DNA from: a virus
Direction: 5' to 3' (one strand)
IMG/VR virus record: IMGVR_UViG_3300008259_004750
Coordinates: 1 to 64,000 of that record
Length of the DNA stretch: 64,000 nucleotides
The position numbers and the translations under genes are program-made. The notes under the pieces were generated by a model. The model ran no database searches. It was given only the letters and a program-made list of their open reading frames with translations, and had not been told where the DNA came from. Numbering within the stretch: the first letter of the stretch is position 1; each line of letters opens with the position of its first letter. Of the stretch, positions 1 through 8,576 are shown in pieces.

Positions 1-68
1 ATGGCAACGATGTGCTCTTCAGGGTCGTTTCCTTCTAGAAACGCTTTGATTTCTTCTTGACTTGTCAT
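1..68 (-). CDS. N-terminal fragment of an unidentified protein, runs off the left edge
   Basis: Only the first 22 codons are inside the window. They begin MTSQEEIKAFLEGNDPEE, an acidic helical start. The ATG at 66-68 is preceded by a leader of about 54 bases, and then by a TATTTATA element at 123-130 of the kind found before other genes here. The opening loosely recalls N termini of phage replication proteins, but 22 residues are too few to name it. Confidence 0.5.
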   Translation of the reverse strand, partial: MTSQEEIKAFLEGNDPEEHIVA

Positions 69-152
69 AATTGATTGGTTTATTGGCTGCCGCGAAATTA
101 CGACATTTACCTTTCTATCAATTATAAATATTAAAGATTATGGAGTCAAATA

Positions 153-620
153 TTAAGTTATAACAAAATTTGGGTCAGTGTATGTGAAACTACCTCCACT
201 ATATGTTAAAGCTAATGTTAAAGTATCAAGGTTTCCATTAGTTATACTATAACACCATATTTGAAAATCCGTAGACCCAGTATTCAGTAATTTTGTACTA
301 CAATTAAACAAATATTGTCTATAAAAATTTGTAAAACTTTGGCCAACTGGTGTACAAGTTTGTGCCGATAAAGAATAAAGTGGACTTGTTGATGATGAAA
401 ATGGTAACGTATTATTACTCCACGTAATATAATTAAAAAATCCGGAATTTGTTGACCCTGAAACTGACTCACAGTCCATGTATTTTATTGTTCTTTGGTT
501 CCACGGATTAGTATAATAACTTCCAGTATTTGTTATTGCTGAAAAATTAGTAGAGGTTCCTGTTGAATTGTTATTTACTGTATTTACCGCGAATTGAAAT
601 CCTCCGGTGGCGGAGGTATC
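153..620 (-). pseudogene. C-terminal segment of a frameshifted tail-surface protein
   Basis: This is the third segment of a gene that starts at 2044. From 620 to the TAA at 153 the frame encodes a Ser/Thr/Asn-rich, beta-type sequence (DTSATGGFQFAVNTV near its start) with scattered Cys, ending TYTDPNFVIT. It has no start codon of its own at the junction. The open frame extending to 851 is out of frame with the coding sequence there and looks non-biological. The join to the preceding segment is beside a perfect 6-bp inverted repeat with a 4-base loop at 601-616. Likely part of a virion adhesin; exact function unknown. Confidence 0.6.
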
Positions 621-621
621 C

Positions 622-1155
622 TGTAAATGTTTCTCCAGTTGTGGTTCCACTAAGTGGACCTTCACTAACTGTGGTACAAGCACTATAATACCATGAAGAA
701 CTAGATTGTAACGCAGTTTCGTATGTTGTAATATAGTGAGACATATCATCGTACTGGTTAAACTCCATGTACACAACACCGACACAAGAAGGACAAGTTC
801 CACTAATATATTTTTGATAAAAAATAGTACTTGTATTATCAGAAACTGCACATGTTTGACTAATTATCGCAGGACTAAATACTCCGCTACGGGCACAATT
901 AGACCCATTAAAGAATAGTTTTTCATTTAATCCACTTCCGAATCTTGCACCTTGTGTCGGTATTAAATATGGTTCTGAATTTCCAGAACCAAATGCGTTA
1001 CTGTATGTATTAGTGATTCCTGGCACAATATCTTGAGTGTATATATAATAATCTGTATTACTGTAACTTTGGAAGGTGCATCCACTTAAACTATATAGAA
1101 CCCTTGTGTAACAAGATGCACTAAAATCAGATACTTGTTGGTCTTGATTATTATA
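622..1155 (-). pseudogene. middle segment of the same frameshifted tail-surface protein
   Basis: The frame is open and protein-like from about 1155 (NNQDQQVSDFSASCYTR) down to about 622 (TTTGETFTG), about 178 codons. A GTG at 1024-1026 is the first usable start, but the 40-odd residues before it have the same composition and Cys spacing, so the coding sequence begins earlier and is joined to the preceding gene by a frameshift. Past 620 this frame turns into Arg-rich noise (LRHRRISIRGKYSK). Secreted or surface-type beta protein with many Cys, Ser and Tyr; no family recognised. Confidence 0.6.
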
Positions 1156-2044
1156 TTGATGTATCCGCAGACTTTGTAAAATTAGTCCATGTCATATTTG
1201 AATTTGGTAAATTATCACCTATGATAACTCTATCAAGAACTAGAGGTACAGGATAATTGGTGCCCGAATAACTAAAAGTAAACGTATCAGGTACAGAGAA
1301 TCCTCTAATTTTCCACGCGAAATAATTTGTTCCTGCGGATAATTGGAAGGTCGCTTGCAATGGAGGGGATTCGACTCCCTGACTCGCACCCGAAAAACTG
1401 TAAAAATGTGTATATGCACTTGTGGGTTGATTACCATTATCACAAGTAAGTGGGTTTACCGTTACCGCGCTAAAACAATCTAAATTAGCCATATAATAAC
1501 CAGTACCTCCTGTTTGTGAAAAAGTCACACCATTCGAAATTATTTTGTCAATGACAGGTGTATAAGTTCCGGCTTGTGCAAAAATTGCGGAAGTCCCTGT
1601 TAAAGGGTGTTCAAATTGGTAATCAAACTCATCACCATATCCACTTATATACCCCACGTTTGTAGAACTATTTGGGCCGTACCAATAAACTACATAATCC
1701 GAAACTTGGTCTTCACACGTTGTTAACAAATCACCGGCAACTATTTGACTTACCGTTGTTGCTGAAAGTAAATTAAATTCTAAATTACATACAAGACATA
1801 AGTCACTAGATTGTATTGGTATGTCTACACAACATCCACTACTATAATCTTTTAATCTTATTATAGTGGTGCCATCGGGTATTCCAGTTATAATATATGG
1901 ACAATTACCTCCAATAATAAGATTGGTGGCGACCGAACCAAAAGGGGGTTCAGAATACCCATCAAAATCGGTATAAAAATATAATGTAGCTCCTAGAGGT
2001 GTGTTACCGGTGTAAGTTAAACAAGTTGATGCTGAAAATGACAT
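1151..2044 (-). CDS. tail-surface/adhesin protein, N-terminal 297 residues before a frameshift
   Basis: This is the 5' part of a gene that would encode about 630 residues if two single-base frame changes were corrected. The start ATG (2042-2044) lies 11 bases after a TATTTATA element at 2056-2063. The product is rich in Thr, Ser, Gly and aromatic residues with several Cys (for example CCVDIPIQ and CLVCNLEF), typical of beta-structured phage fibre or adhesin domains. It ends FTKSADTSI followed by two TAA codons, while coding character continues at once in the +1 frame. Neighbouring genes are Thr/Pro adhesins, so a host-recognition role is likely but inferred. Confidence 0.7.
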   Translation of the reverse strand: MSFSASTCLTYTGNTPLGATLYFYTDFDGYSEPPFGSVATNLIIGGNCPYIITGIPDGTTIIRLKDYSSGCCVDIPIQSSDLCLVCNLEFNLLSATTVSQIVAGDLLTTCEDQVSDYVVYWYGPNSSTNVGYISGYGDEFDYQFEHPLTGTSAIFAQAGTYTPVIDKIISNGVTFSQTGGTGYYMANLDCFSAVTVNPLTCDNGNQPTSAYTHFYSFSGASQGVESPPLQATFQLSAGTNYFAWKIRGFSVPDTFTFSYSGTNYPVPLVLDRVIIGDNLPNSNMTWTNFTKSADTSI

Positions 2045-2055
2045 AATATATTTTT

Positions 2056-2063
2056 TATAAATA
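2056..2063 (-). promoter_or_regulatory. TATTTATA element upstream of the 2044 gene
   Basis: The sense-strand sequence is AATATTTATAAAAAATATATT followed by ATG. The octamer ends 11 bases before the start. It belongs to a set of about fourteen intergenic copies in front of structural genes, interpreted as a phage late promoter -10 element. Confidence 0.45.
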
Positions 2064-2070
2064 TTGTTAT

Positions 2071-4152
2071 TTATTGATAATCATATGAAATACCTTCCAT
2101 ATCACAGTTATTACATTGGTTTGACGAAGGTGTTTGAGTTTTAGTTGATGTTACTGTAGTGGTATTTGTAGGAGTTACCGTTGGTGTTTTGGTATTTGTA
2201 GGGGTAAATGTTGGTGTTGGGGTATATGTAGGAGTTTGTGATTTAGTTGGGGCTAAAGTTTTTGTTGGGGTATATGTAGGAGTTTGAGTTGGTGTTTCCG
2301 TAACAGGAATTTTTTGGGTTTTTGATGGTGCGGGTGTTTTAGTTGGAGTTTCAGTTGGTTTTGGAGATATGTTATTTGTACTTGTAATAGTTTGAGTTGG
2401 GGTACTTGTTGGGTCAAAAGTTTTTGTTGGAGTTTTTGTCACTGAAATTGATGGTGTTACTGAAATTGTAACGGTATTTGTTAGTGTTGGGGTTTTTGTT
2501 GGTTCTAAAGATTTTGTTGGTGTATAAGTTGGTGTAGGTGTTTGACTTAATGGGATACATACAGGTCCAGCACAACTACCTACTAACACTCCATAAGCAC
2601 TTGTGGTATTATATACCTCACCATCAATAGCACAAATTGTGGTAGTAGTATCCCCCGAGGCAACCACTATTTCTGCAAAATCTAATGTTAAACAACTAAG
2701 GTAAATTAATCTACCAAACTCATATGGAGGAATTGTTACCACCCTATAACACATACAATTATATATTGGAGTAAAAGATGGTGTTGGAGTTTGAGTTGTT
2801 GTAGGTGTTAGTGTTGGAGTTTGAGTTGTTGTAGGTGTTAGTGTTTTAGTTTGAGTTACGGTTGATGTTATTGTTACTGTTGGAGTATTAGTTGGTTCTA
2901 TAGTTTTAGTAGGAGTTTTTGTTTGAGTATTAGTTGGTGTTACTGAAATATTTAATGTTGGAGTTGGAGTTAGAGTTGTTGTTTTTGTTGGGGGAGGAGT
3001 CCTCTCAGGTTCAGGGCAATCTATCGCAAAACTCCAAGCAGTACCTGGAAGTGGGGCTAAAATGTAAACAAATACACTAGTTGGAGATATTGTTGTTTTA
3101 TAAAACGGAACTGAGCCAATCCCAGGCCCTGAAACATTTGGATATCCTAAATCATTTAATTGTGAATTATATAATGAACTACCTCTAAATCCAGTGTTAA
3201 TTACTTCATTACCATCCCAAACAACAATAAACCTATCAGGAACTGAATACGCACTGAAATTTAGTGTTACTTGACCAACTAATGAACCAATTGATACTTC
3301 ATATACATATTCTCCACTACCACCATTTCTTAAATTTACAGTATCATTACAACTTGCAATTCCTTGAGGTGTTAAAGTTGGTTTAGGTGTATTTGTTGGT
3401 GTTTCTGTTAGTCTTGGCAGTCTTGTTTGAGTGTGGGTTGGAGTTGGTGTATTGGTAGTTATTGGTGTTGACGTTAATGTTTTTGTTGGGGTTTTTGTTG
3501 GTTCTAATGTTTTTGTGGGTGTGGGGGTTACTCTTTGAGTTTTTGTAGGTGTGTTTGTTGGCGTTTGACTTAATATTATGGGTTGTCTTTCGGGAGGTAT
3601 GGTTTGAGTTGGAGTTGGAGTTTGGGTTGGAGTGTTTGTTAATGTTGGAGTTGGAGTTTGGGTTGGAGTTTGGGTTCTAGTTGGTGCATTTGTTTTAGTT
3701 ACATTTGGTGTTGGTGGAATAGTCGGTGTTGGTGTGGGGGAACAAGGTATTCTTGACTTTGTTGGAGTTGGGGTTCTTGTTGGATTAATAGTTTTTGTAA
3801 GTGTGGGTTCTATTGTTAAAGTTGGGGTCGGTGATATTATACACGGATTAAAAGTTGGGGTCGGTGAACTGGTTATTGAAGGTGTAGATGTTTGAGTTTT
3901 AGTTAATGATATTGTAGGTGTATTAGTTGGTGTTGGTAATGGTGGATTAATATAATAAGGACAATTTGGTTCTGACTCTGTTAAAATAGTGTACGTACCG
4001 TAAATGTTTAACGGTGGAGTTGGCTCATAGGTGTACGGTAAAATTACGGTTCCTAAATTAATTACCTGGTCTGAATTAATAGGTTGGAATATAATCTGAG
4101 CAGATTCTCCATCGTAATGTATACTTTCTATTATTATTATTTCAGACGACAT
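2071..4152 (-). CDS. Thr/Pro-rich modular adhesin, 693 residues
   Basis: The N terminus (about residues 1-75) is a small folded domain. It is followed by long Thr/Pro/Lys/Gln linkers of the TPTPTKTPT type (about 75-260, 380-460 and 540-680). Two folded modules lie between linkers: a beta-sandwich-like module with SVPDRFIVVWDG (about 265-380), and a Cys module starting CMC and ending SCAGPVC (about 465-535) that recurs in other adhesins here. The linkers resemble mucin or extracellular Thr/Pro spacers and are good O-glycosylation substrates. Strand-asymmetric repeats give Val/Gly-rich shadow frames on the plus strand. Likely displayed on the virion for host attachment. Confidence 0.85.
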   Translation of the reverse strand: MSSEIIIIESIHYDGESAQIIFQPINSDQVINLGTVILPYTYEPTPPLNIYGTYTILTESEPNCPYYINPPLPTPTNTPTISLTKTQTSTPSITSSPTPTFNPCIISPTPTLTIEPTLTKTINPTRTPTPTKSRIPCSPTPTPTIPPTPNVTKTNAPTRTQTPTQTPTPTLTNTPTQTPTPTQTIPPERQPIILSQTPTNTPTKTQRVTPTPTKTLEPTKTPTKTLTSTPITTNTPTPTHTQTRLPRLTETPTNTPKPTLTPQGIASCNDTVNLRNGGSGEYVYEVSIGSLVGQVTLNFSAYSVPDRFIVVWDGNEVINTGFRGSSLYNSQLNDLGYPNVSGPGIGSVPFYKTTISPTSVFVYILAPLPGTAWSFAIDCPEPERTPPPTKTTTLTPTPTLNISVTPTNTQTKTPTKTIEPTNTPTVTITSTVTQTKTLTPTTTQTPTLTPTTTQTPTPSFTPIYNCMCYRVVTIPPYEFGRLIYLSCLTLDFAEIVVASGDTTTTICAIDGEVYNTTSAYGVLVGSCAGPVCIPLSQTPTPTYTPTKSLEPTKTPTLTNTVTISVTPSISVTKTPTKTFDPTSTPTQTITSTNNISPKPTETPTKTPAPSKTQKIPVTETPTQTPTYTPTKTLAPTKSQTPTYTPTPTFTPTNTKTPTVTPTNTTTVTSTKTQTPSSNQCNNCDMEGISYDYQ
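2120..3960. repeat. degenerate Thr/Pro-encoding repeats
   Basis: Short degenerate units of the form GTTGGAGTTTGA / GTTGGTGTTTTA recur dozens of times in three blocks, interrupted by two unique folded modules. Similar arrays occur at 4400-4670, 5600-5770, 6000-6090, 8380-8465, 31930-33650, 35870-36410 and 36930-37030. They would provide homology for recombination or slippage between adhesin genes. Confidence 0.8.
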
Positions 4153-4172
4153 CCTTTAATATTAATTGAATT

Positions 4173-4229
4173 TTAAATTTTATCCACATGATGATTCAAA
4201 TGTCGCTTTAATTTAATAAAAAATTCCAT
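4173..4229 (-). pseudogene. 18-codon remnant of an MEF-type adhesin gene, or leader ORF
   Basis: The ORF begins MEFFIK, identical to the first six residues of the 4491-6854 adhesin, but then runs LKRHLNHHVDKI to a TAA. Its upstream DNA is also similar to that in front of 6854, including a TATTTATA element at 4245-4252, 15 bases before the ATG. It ends 20 bases before the start of the 693-residue adhesin. It could be a truncated third copy whose promoter now drives the next gene, or a translated leader. Confidence 0.4.
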
Positions 4230-4244
4230 CCAAAGATTTTATTT

Positions 4245-4252
4245 TATAAATA
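4245..4252 (-). promoter_or_regulatory. TATTTATA element driving the 4229 remnant and the 4152 adhesin
   Basis: The sense sequence AAGTATTTATAAAATAAAATC closely matches the equivalent region before 6854 (TAATATTTATAAAATAAAG), with the same 15-base spacing to ATG. It is the only such element between the two adhesin genes. Confidence 0.45.
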
Positions 4253-4271
4253 CTTTGGTTATGGGAATTGG

Positions 4272-4490
4272 TTACCAAGTTTTTGTTGACGCAACTAATG
4301 AAATAAATGCAATAGGTCTACTTGTAAGTGAACTATATGGTGGCGTAAATCCGCTTGAATAGTACATCAATCTTGTTGATACGTCAACTGTGTTTGTTTT
4401 AGTTATTGATGGTGTTAAAGTATTTGTTCTTGTTAATGTTGGGGTAACTGATGTTGAAGTATTTGAAGGTGTAATTGAATTTGTCGGAGT
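4272..4490 (-). pseudogene. in-frame continuation of the adhesin after a TAA
   Basis: After the TAA at 4491-4493 the same reading frame stays open for 72 more codons to a TAA at 4272-4274. It first continues the Thr/Pro/Ser repeat (TPTNSITPSNTSTSVTPT) and then gives a short non-repetitive tail ending VASTKTW. The interrupting codon occupies a place where the repeats usually have CAA (Gln), one transition away. So this is either the lost C terminus of the adhesin or a readthrough extension. Confidence 0.6.
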
Positions 4491-6854
4491 TTACGTTTTC
4501 GTAATTGAAGGTGTTAGGGTTGGGGTCCTTGTTACTGTTGGAGTTGGGGGGGTGTTAGTTGAAGTTTTGGTTGGTGTATTGCTAGGTGTTTCGGTTACAG
4601 ACATTGTTGGGGTATTATTCGGGCTTTCAGTTATTGTTGGCGTGGTTGAATTAGTTGGTGTTGGGCTTGGTGGAGGGAATCCTTCAGTACACAATATATA
4701 TGAATAATTTTTAGTTCCGTCAGAAACAAATAGTTGATTATCCCCTAAGTTTGAGTAATGTATTTTTATATTATTTGGGGATGAGGATTGAACTCCTGGA
4801 GTTGGTTTATAAGTATATAAAATTGTGTTACTTGAGCAGTCATATTTTGTAATGTATAAAATAGATTCAAAATTAGAAGCTATATAAATTACATTATTTA
4901 CCTCATCTAATGTCATACTTACAGCCTCACCATAACTAGCCGAACTAAACTCTGAATAATTAACTATACTACCCGAAGAATAACTGGTAATTCTATTTTG
5001 TGTTGTTAAAACATAAATGTAGGTGTCAATTGGGTTATATAAAATTTGTTTGAATCCTGCAATACCTGAGTTAACAGAATCAACATAAGTATAATTGGCA
5101 TTAGTATCATACCTATCCATAGTAGTTCCGCTATTGACAATATACAAATAATTGTCATCTATCGAAACTGCCATGTCATAGTAACTAGAACCTGTTAATA
5201 AAATTGTCTTTGTTACAGACATTGTAGATGGGTCAACTATTTTTAATTCGTTACCTCCATAACCCAATACCAAAAAAATGCCAAAACTATCAAATACAAT
5301 TGGACCACCATCTACATTAGTAATTGTACTTACAGTATCTGTTGCCCAATCATAACCTAAAAGAGAAGTTTTGGATGCTTTTTGTATTGAAAACACATAA
5401 GATTGATTTGAAGCAACATAAGCAGTGTCTGTTGTAATTGTAAAATTAATAATATCCTGTATAAAATTTAATCCGCTATCAAAAACACTAGTTCTAATGG
5501 TGTTGACTTGATAAAGGTAGCTTCCGTCAGTGGTTACTGTGTAGGCACTTACACCGGTATATGCCGTTAAATATCCGGTTACAGACGGACAAATACCAAA
5601 TCCTGAAGTTATTGTTGGGGTTGGGGTAACCGAAGTATTAGTTGGTGTAGGAGTTACCGATGTTTCAGTTATTGTTGGTGTAATTGTAGGTGTTATCGTA
5701 TTGGTAAGTGTTGGGGTTAGGGTTATTGAAGTGGATGTATTGGTAGGTGTTGGGTTTGGTGTTCTGGTCGGTCTTGGGGGTTCAGGACATCCTGAATTGG
5801 TAATACATGTACCCCCTGTTATAATAGTCACCTGATATGCAAATTCGCCATATGCCAAAAATGTACCTTTTTTAAGACAAAGTGACACACTACTATCTGA
5901 AGGATAAATTACATCGGCGAATGAACTACCCGCGCAAGTTATACCGCTAATAGTAATAAAATAATCGTAAGTAAAGAATGATATACATTCGCAATTTGAT
6001 TCATTAGTCGTTGTAATTGTTGGAGTTTGAGTTGGAGTTTCAGTATTTGTTGGAGTTTGAGTTGGGGTTTGAGTTGGAGTATTAGTAATAAAAACAATAT
6101 CCGAATTAACAGTAATGTTACCTATTGTACCAAACCCTGGTGAGTTAATACCTCTAAATAATGATTCTTTAGTGAGTGAATAATAATCTTCATCTAATAT
6201 TACTTGACTAACTCCGCTTAAAGTATTTTGGTTTAGTGTTACTCCGCTTTGAATTATGATTACACCTCCAGAATTAGTTACCAACGCATTAGTGAATACA
6301 AATGATAAGTCATCTATAAAATATCTGTTTGATGTGATTATATAATCTATGATAATTGAACCTGGACTATATATTGCTCCTAAAACTAATTCATAGGGTA
6401 CCGGTGTTTGTGTTGGACTCGGTGTCGGTGTAGGAAAATTAACTAAAGTTGGTTTTTTGTTATTACAACAAGCAAAGTCAGAAACATAACAAGATGAATA
6501 CCCTAAATCTTCAGTAATAAAAGAATCAACTACGTTTACATATATTTTTTCATTTGTTGGTAACACATAAGTCCCATCATAATTTGATATAGTAAATTCA
6601 GACTCAAATCTACCTTCTTTTAATGTATCATTGTTTTGAAATTGATAGTATATGTAATAATTAGGTTTACTTCCACCAACACCTGCTGGTTTGTTGATTA
6701 TCTTTGGAATTCCCGTATCGACATTAGTCATAGAAAAAAACAAAGACGACAACTCTAAAGTGTTTAGAAAATTATCATAATCATTTCTTCCATTATCAAC
6801 TATGTTTAATTTTAAAAGGGGTAATGTCGCTCCTTTTTTTATGAAAAATTCCAT
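4491..6854 (-). CDS. Thr/Pro-rich adhesin with propeller-like domain, 787 residues
   Basis: Residues 1-140 form an N-terminal domain (MEFFIKKGATLPLLKL) shared with the 8530-8766 gene, probably the virion-attachment part. There follow a beta domain, a Thr/Gln/Pro linker, a Cys module beginning CECISFF and ending GCPEPP, another linker, and a ~280-residue repeat domain (SYYDMAVSIDDNYLYIVNSG, DEVNNVIYIAS) of beta-propeller type. A last Thr/Pro tail ends at a premature-looking TAA. The start is fixed by homology of the MEF opening and a TATTTATA element 15 bases upstream. Role in host binding is inferred from architecture and neighbours. Confidence 0.85.
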   Translation of the reverse strand: MEFFIKKGATLPLLKLNIVDNGRNDYDNFLNTLELSSLFFSMTNVDTGIPKIINKPAGVGGSKPNYYIYYQFQNNDTLKEGRFESEFTISNYDGTYVLPTNEKIYVNVVDSFITEDLGYSSCYVSDFACCNNKKPTLVNFPTPTPSPTQTPVPYELVLGAIYSPGSIIIDYIITSNRYFIDDLSFVFTNALVTNSGGVIIIQSGVTLNQNTLSGVSQVILDEDYYSLTKESLFRGINSPGFGTIGNITVNSDIVFITNTPTQTPTQTPTNTETPTQTPTITTTNESNCECISFFTYDYFITISGITCAGSSFADVIYPSDSSVSLCLKKGTFLAYGEFAYQVTIITGGTCITNSGCPEPPRPTRTPNPTPTNTSTSITLTPTLTNTITPTITPTITETSVTPTPTNTSVTPTPTITSGFGICPSVTGYLTAYTGVSAYTVTTDGSYLYQVNTIRTSVFDSGLNFIQDIINFTITTDTAYVASNQSYVFSIQKASKTSLLGYDWATDTVSTITNVDGGPIVFDSFGIFLVLGYGGNELKIVDPSTMSVTKTILLTGSSYYDMAVSIDDNYLYIVNSGTTMDRYDTNANYTYVDSVNSGIAGFKQILYNPIDTYIYVLTTQNRITSYSSGSIVNYSEFSSASYGEAVSMTLDEVNNVIYIASNFESILYITKYDCSSNTILYTYKPTPGVQSSSPNNIKIHYSNLGDNQLFVSDGTKNYSYILCTEGFPPPSPTPTNSTTPTITESPNNTPTMSVTETPSNTPTKTSTNTPPTPTVTRTPTLTPSITKT

Positions 6855-6869
6855 CCAGTAACTTTATTT

Positions 6870-6877
6870 TATAAATA
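6870..6877 (-). promoter_or_regulatory. TATTTATA element upstream of the 6854 adhesin
   Basis: Sense sequence TTTAATATTTATAAAATAAAG; the octamer ends 15 bases before the ATG. Same spacing and flank as the copy at 4245-4252. Confidence 0.45.
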
Positions 6878-6987
6878 TTAAAGTTGTTGAAATACTTTTG
6901 TATTCTTTGACTTAATATAATTCTTTGGTCATTTTCATTATGTCTTTAGTAACCTAAGAGTGTCTTACTTTATAATTTTATATTAAT

Positions 6988-7236
6988 TCACATATTATTA
7001 GTTTTTAATAAATTGCGAAGTTCCTTTTTCTCCTCTTTTGTTATTGGTTTACTTTTAGTCATTATCACAATCTCTTTCAACTGCTCTTGGAAAAAAATAT
7101 CGTTTAGTGAGGTTTTTGCCTCTTCGCATTCCCTATATGTCATTTCATATGCATCTTTTATATCATCAACCCATGTTTCAGTTTCAATTGACTTTAAGTA
7201 TTTGTTATCTGTTGTTCTTTTTAATATTTTTACCAT
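6988..7236 (-). CDS. small hypothetical protein, 82 residues
   Basis: A charged, Lys/Glu-rich, probably all-helical protein (MVKILKRTTDNKYLKSIETE at the start, EEKKELRNLLKTNNM at the end). The start ATG follows an A-rich leader only 12 bases after the stop of the 7249-8235 gene, so the two are probably co-transcribed. The plus-strand frame over the same DNA is a shadow. No family recognised. The 133 bases downstream, before the adhesin start at 6854, hold only the promoter element of that adhesin. Confidence 0.7.
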   Translation of the reverse strand: MVKILKRTTDNKYLKSIETETWVDDIKDAYEMTYRECEEAKTSLNDIFFQEQLKEIVIMTKSKPITKEEKKELRNLLKTNNM

Positions 7237-7248
7237 TTTTTTATTTTT

Positions 7249-8235
7249 TTAATCTGAATAAACTTCAAAAGTTAATGTTCCTGTAGAACAAAATTGATTT
7301 GCTTTGTTGGTGTTAATTGTTAAGAGAACACCACTACTACCATCATCCGAATAGGAACCCAAAAATCCCGTTACTTCATTAACATTTAATTGTGTTACCA
7401 ACTCTGATAAATCATTTACGGTGGTACCATCCCCAATAAAATTCTCAATGTAGGTTCCGTCACATAATAAATCTACACTAACGTTGTTAAAAGGATAAAT
7501 TGACCCAACAGTTCCATTTACCACAATAGGAGTTGTGTCAGTATTTTGTTTAATTTTTATTTCTACAGGAGTATAGTAAAGTAAATTACCAACAGTCTCT
7601 CCCGTGTTTAAATCCCAAACAGAAATATAAACAATATCATCTTTTGATGTGAGAGAACTAGTTTGAGCATAAAATTGAACTGATGCGGGAACTGGAACAG
7701 GGTAAGTTGTTAATTGGGTTAATACAGATGTTTTATCTCTTTCAAACGTGTTATAAATAGGGCCGGTAATATCATTAAAGGCGAAGTAAATACCCTCAAC
7801 AGGTCCAAAATTCATATCCCACGACAAGTCAAAACCAAAATTGTTTTCCATTACATCAACAACTAAATTACCGCTTGATACTAATTCAGAACCATTAATC
7901 CAAACCAAAGGAGTGTTACCAGTGGCGACAAATACACAATTTGTTTCATTTGTGTTTCCACTTATAACTTCAGCGATATTACTAAAATCATCACCTGGTT
8001 GATAGCTTGTAATAGTATATTCTTCACCAATTATTAGATAATAATTAAAACTATCTATACTAGTACCTGTTATTTGATTTGTTTGAGTCAATAAGGCTTT
8101 GTAATTTAATATATTACCATTTGATGTTATTGCCGAAATTGCTCCTTGATATGTTGTCCCACTGTCAACAAATGGGAATGTGCTTGTTGAGGTAGGGATA
8201 CCTAAAGGTAATTCTGAGATTTTTACGTTAGCCAT
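7249..8235 (-). CDS. virion tail protein with N-terminal KISELP motif, 328 residues
   Basis: The protein opens MANVKISELPLGIPTSTSTF. A short Lys-Ile-Ser-Glu-Leu-Pro segment close to the N terminus is common in phage tail-fibre and baseplate-attached proteins. The rest is beta-rich and Thr/Ser/Asn-rich without Thr/Pro repeats, with one conspicuous acidic and aromatic stretch (NNFGFDLSWDMNFGPVEG). It heads a two-gene unit with the 82-residue protein. The start is supported by a TATTTATA element at 8250-8257, 14 bases upstream. Tail or adhesin component is likely; exact role unknown. Confidence 0.75.
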   Translation of the reverse strand: MANVKISELPLGIPTSTSTFPFVDSGTTYQGAISAITSNGNILNYKALLTQTNQITGTSIDSFNYYLIIGEEYTITSYQPGDDFSNIAEVISGNTNETNCVFVATGNTPLVWINGSELVSSGNLVVDVMENNFGFDLSWDMNFGPVEGIYFAFNDITGPIYNTFERDKTSVLTQLTTYPVPVPASVQFYAQTSSLTSKDDIVYISVWDLNTGETVGNLLYYTPVEIKIKQNTDTTPIVVNGTVGSIYPFNNVSVDLLCDGTYIENFIGDGTTVNDLSELVTQLNVNEVTGFLGSYSDDGSSGVLLTINTNKANQFCSTGTLTFEVYSD

Positions 8236-8249
8236 TTTTTAATTTTATT

Positions 8250-8257
8250 TATAAATA
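8250..8257 (-). promoter_or_regulatory. TATTTATA element upstream of the 8235 tail gene
   Basis: Sense sequence AATATTTATAAATAAAATTA; ends 14 bases before the ATG. Member of the intergenic set before structural genes. Confidence 0.45.
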
Positions 8258-8288
8258 TTTTTTATATAATATACGTGGGGTTTATTTA

Positions 8289-8576
8289 TTAAATACAAGG
8301 ATTATTATCCGATATAATATAATCCCCTTCTTCTGTTAAAATGTAATTACCAGTTTCATCTGTTAAGTATTCTATACAAGGGTTTGTTGGTGTTGGCGAA
8401 GGAGTATAACTTGGCGTTGGTGTTGGCGAAGGAGTATAACTTGGCGTTGGTGTTGGCGTTGGTGTTGCCTCAGGAGGAGCAATTATACAGCATTGATATT
8501 TTCCGACCCAGCATGACTCATAATCCAAATCATCTATAATAAAGATAATATTCTGAAGGTGTATTAGGGTCATCAA
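8289..8576 (-). pseudogene. C-terminal part of a collapsed MEF-type Thr/Pro adhesin
   Basis: From about FIIDDLDYESCWVGKYQCC onward this frame matches the segment FITEDLGYSSCYVSDFACC of the 787-residue adhesin. It then gives a compact Thr/Pro linker (TPTPTPTPSYTPSPTPTP, partly an exact tandem repeat) and an acidic tail ending ISDNNPCI. Its apparent start, MMTLIHLQN, is the out-of-frame reading of the upstream gene, so it is more likely the 3' half of one gene than an independent gene. Reinitiation at the ATGATG is possible. Confidence 0.6.

Noticed and set aside
571-1026. Independent 151-residue gene starting at GTG 1026
   Set aside because: Clear coding sequence lies upstream of the GTG in the same frame and the last ~16 residues are noise after the true frame has moved; treated as the middle of a frameshifted gene.
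4491-4493. Stop-codon reassignment of TAA as an explanation for the open frame beyond
   Set aside because: TAA ends most other genes here with normal spacing, and TAG and TGA also end genes (for example 54661 and 43429), so the code is standard.
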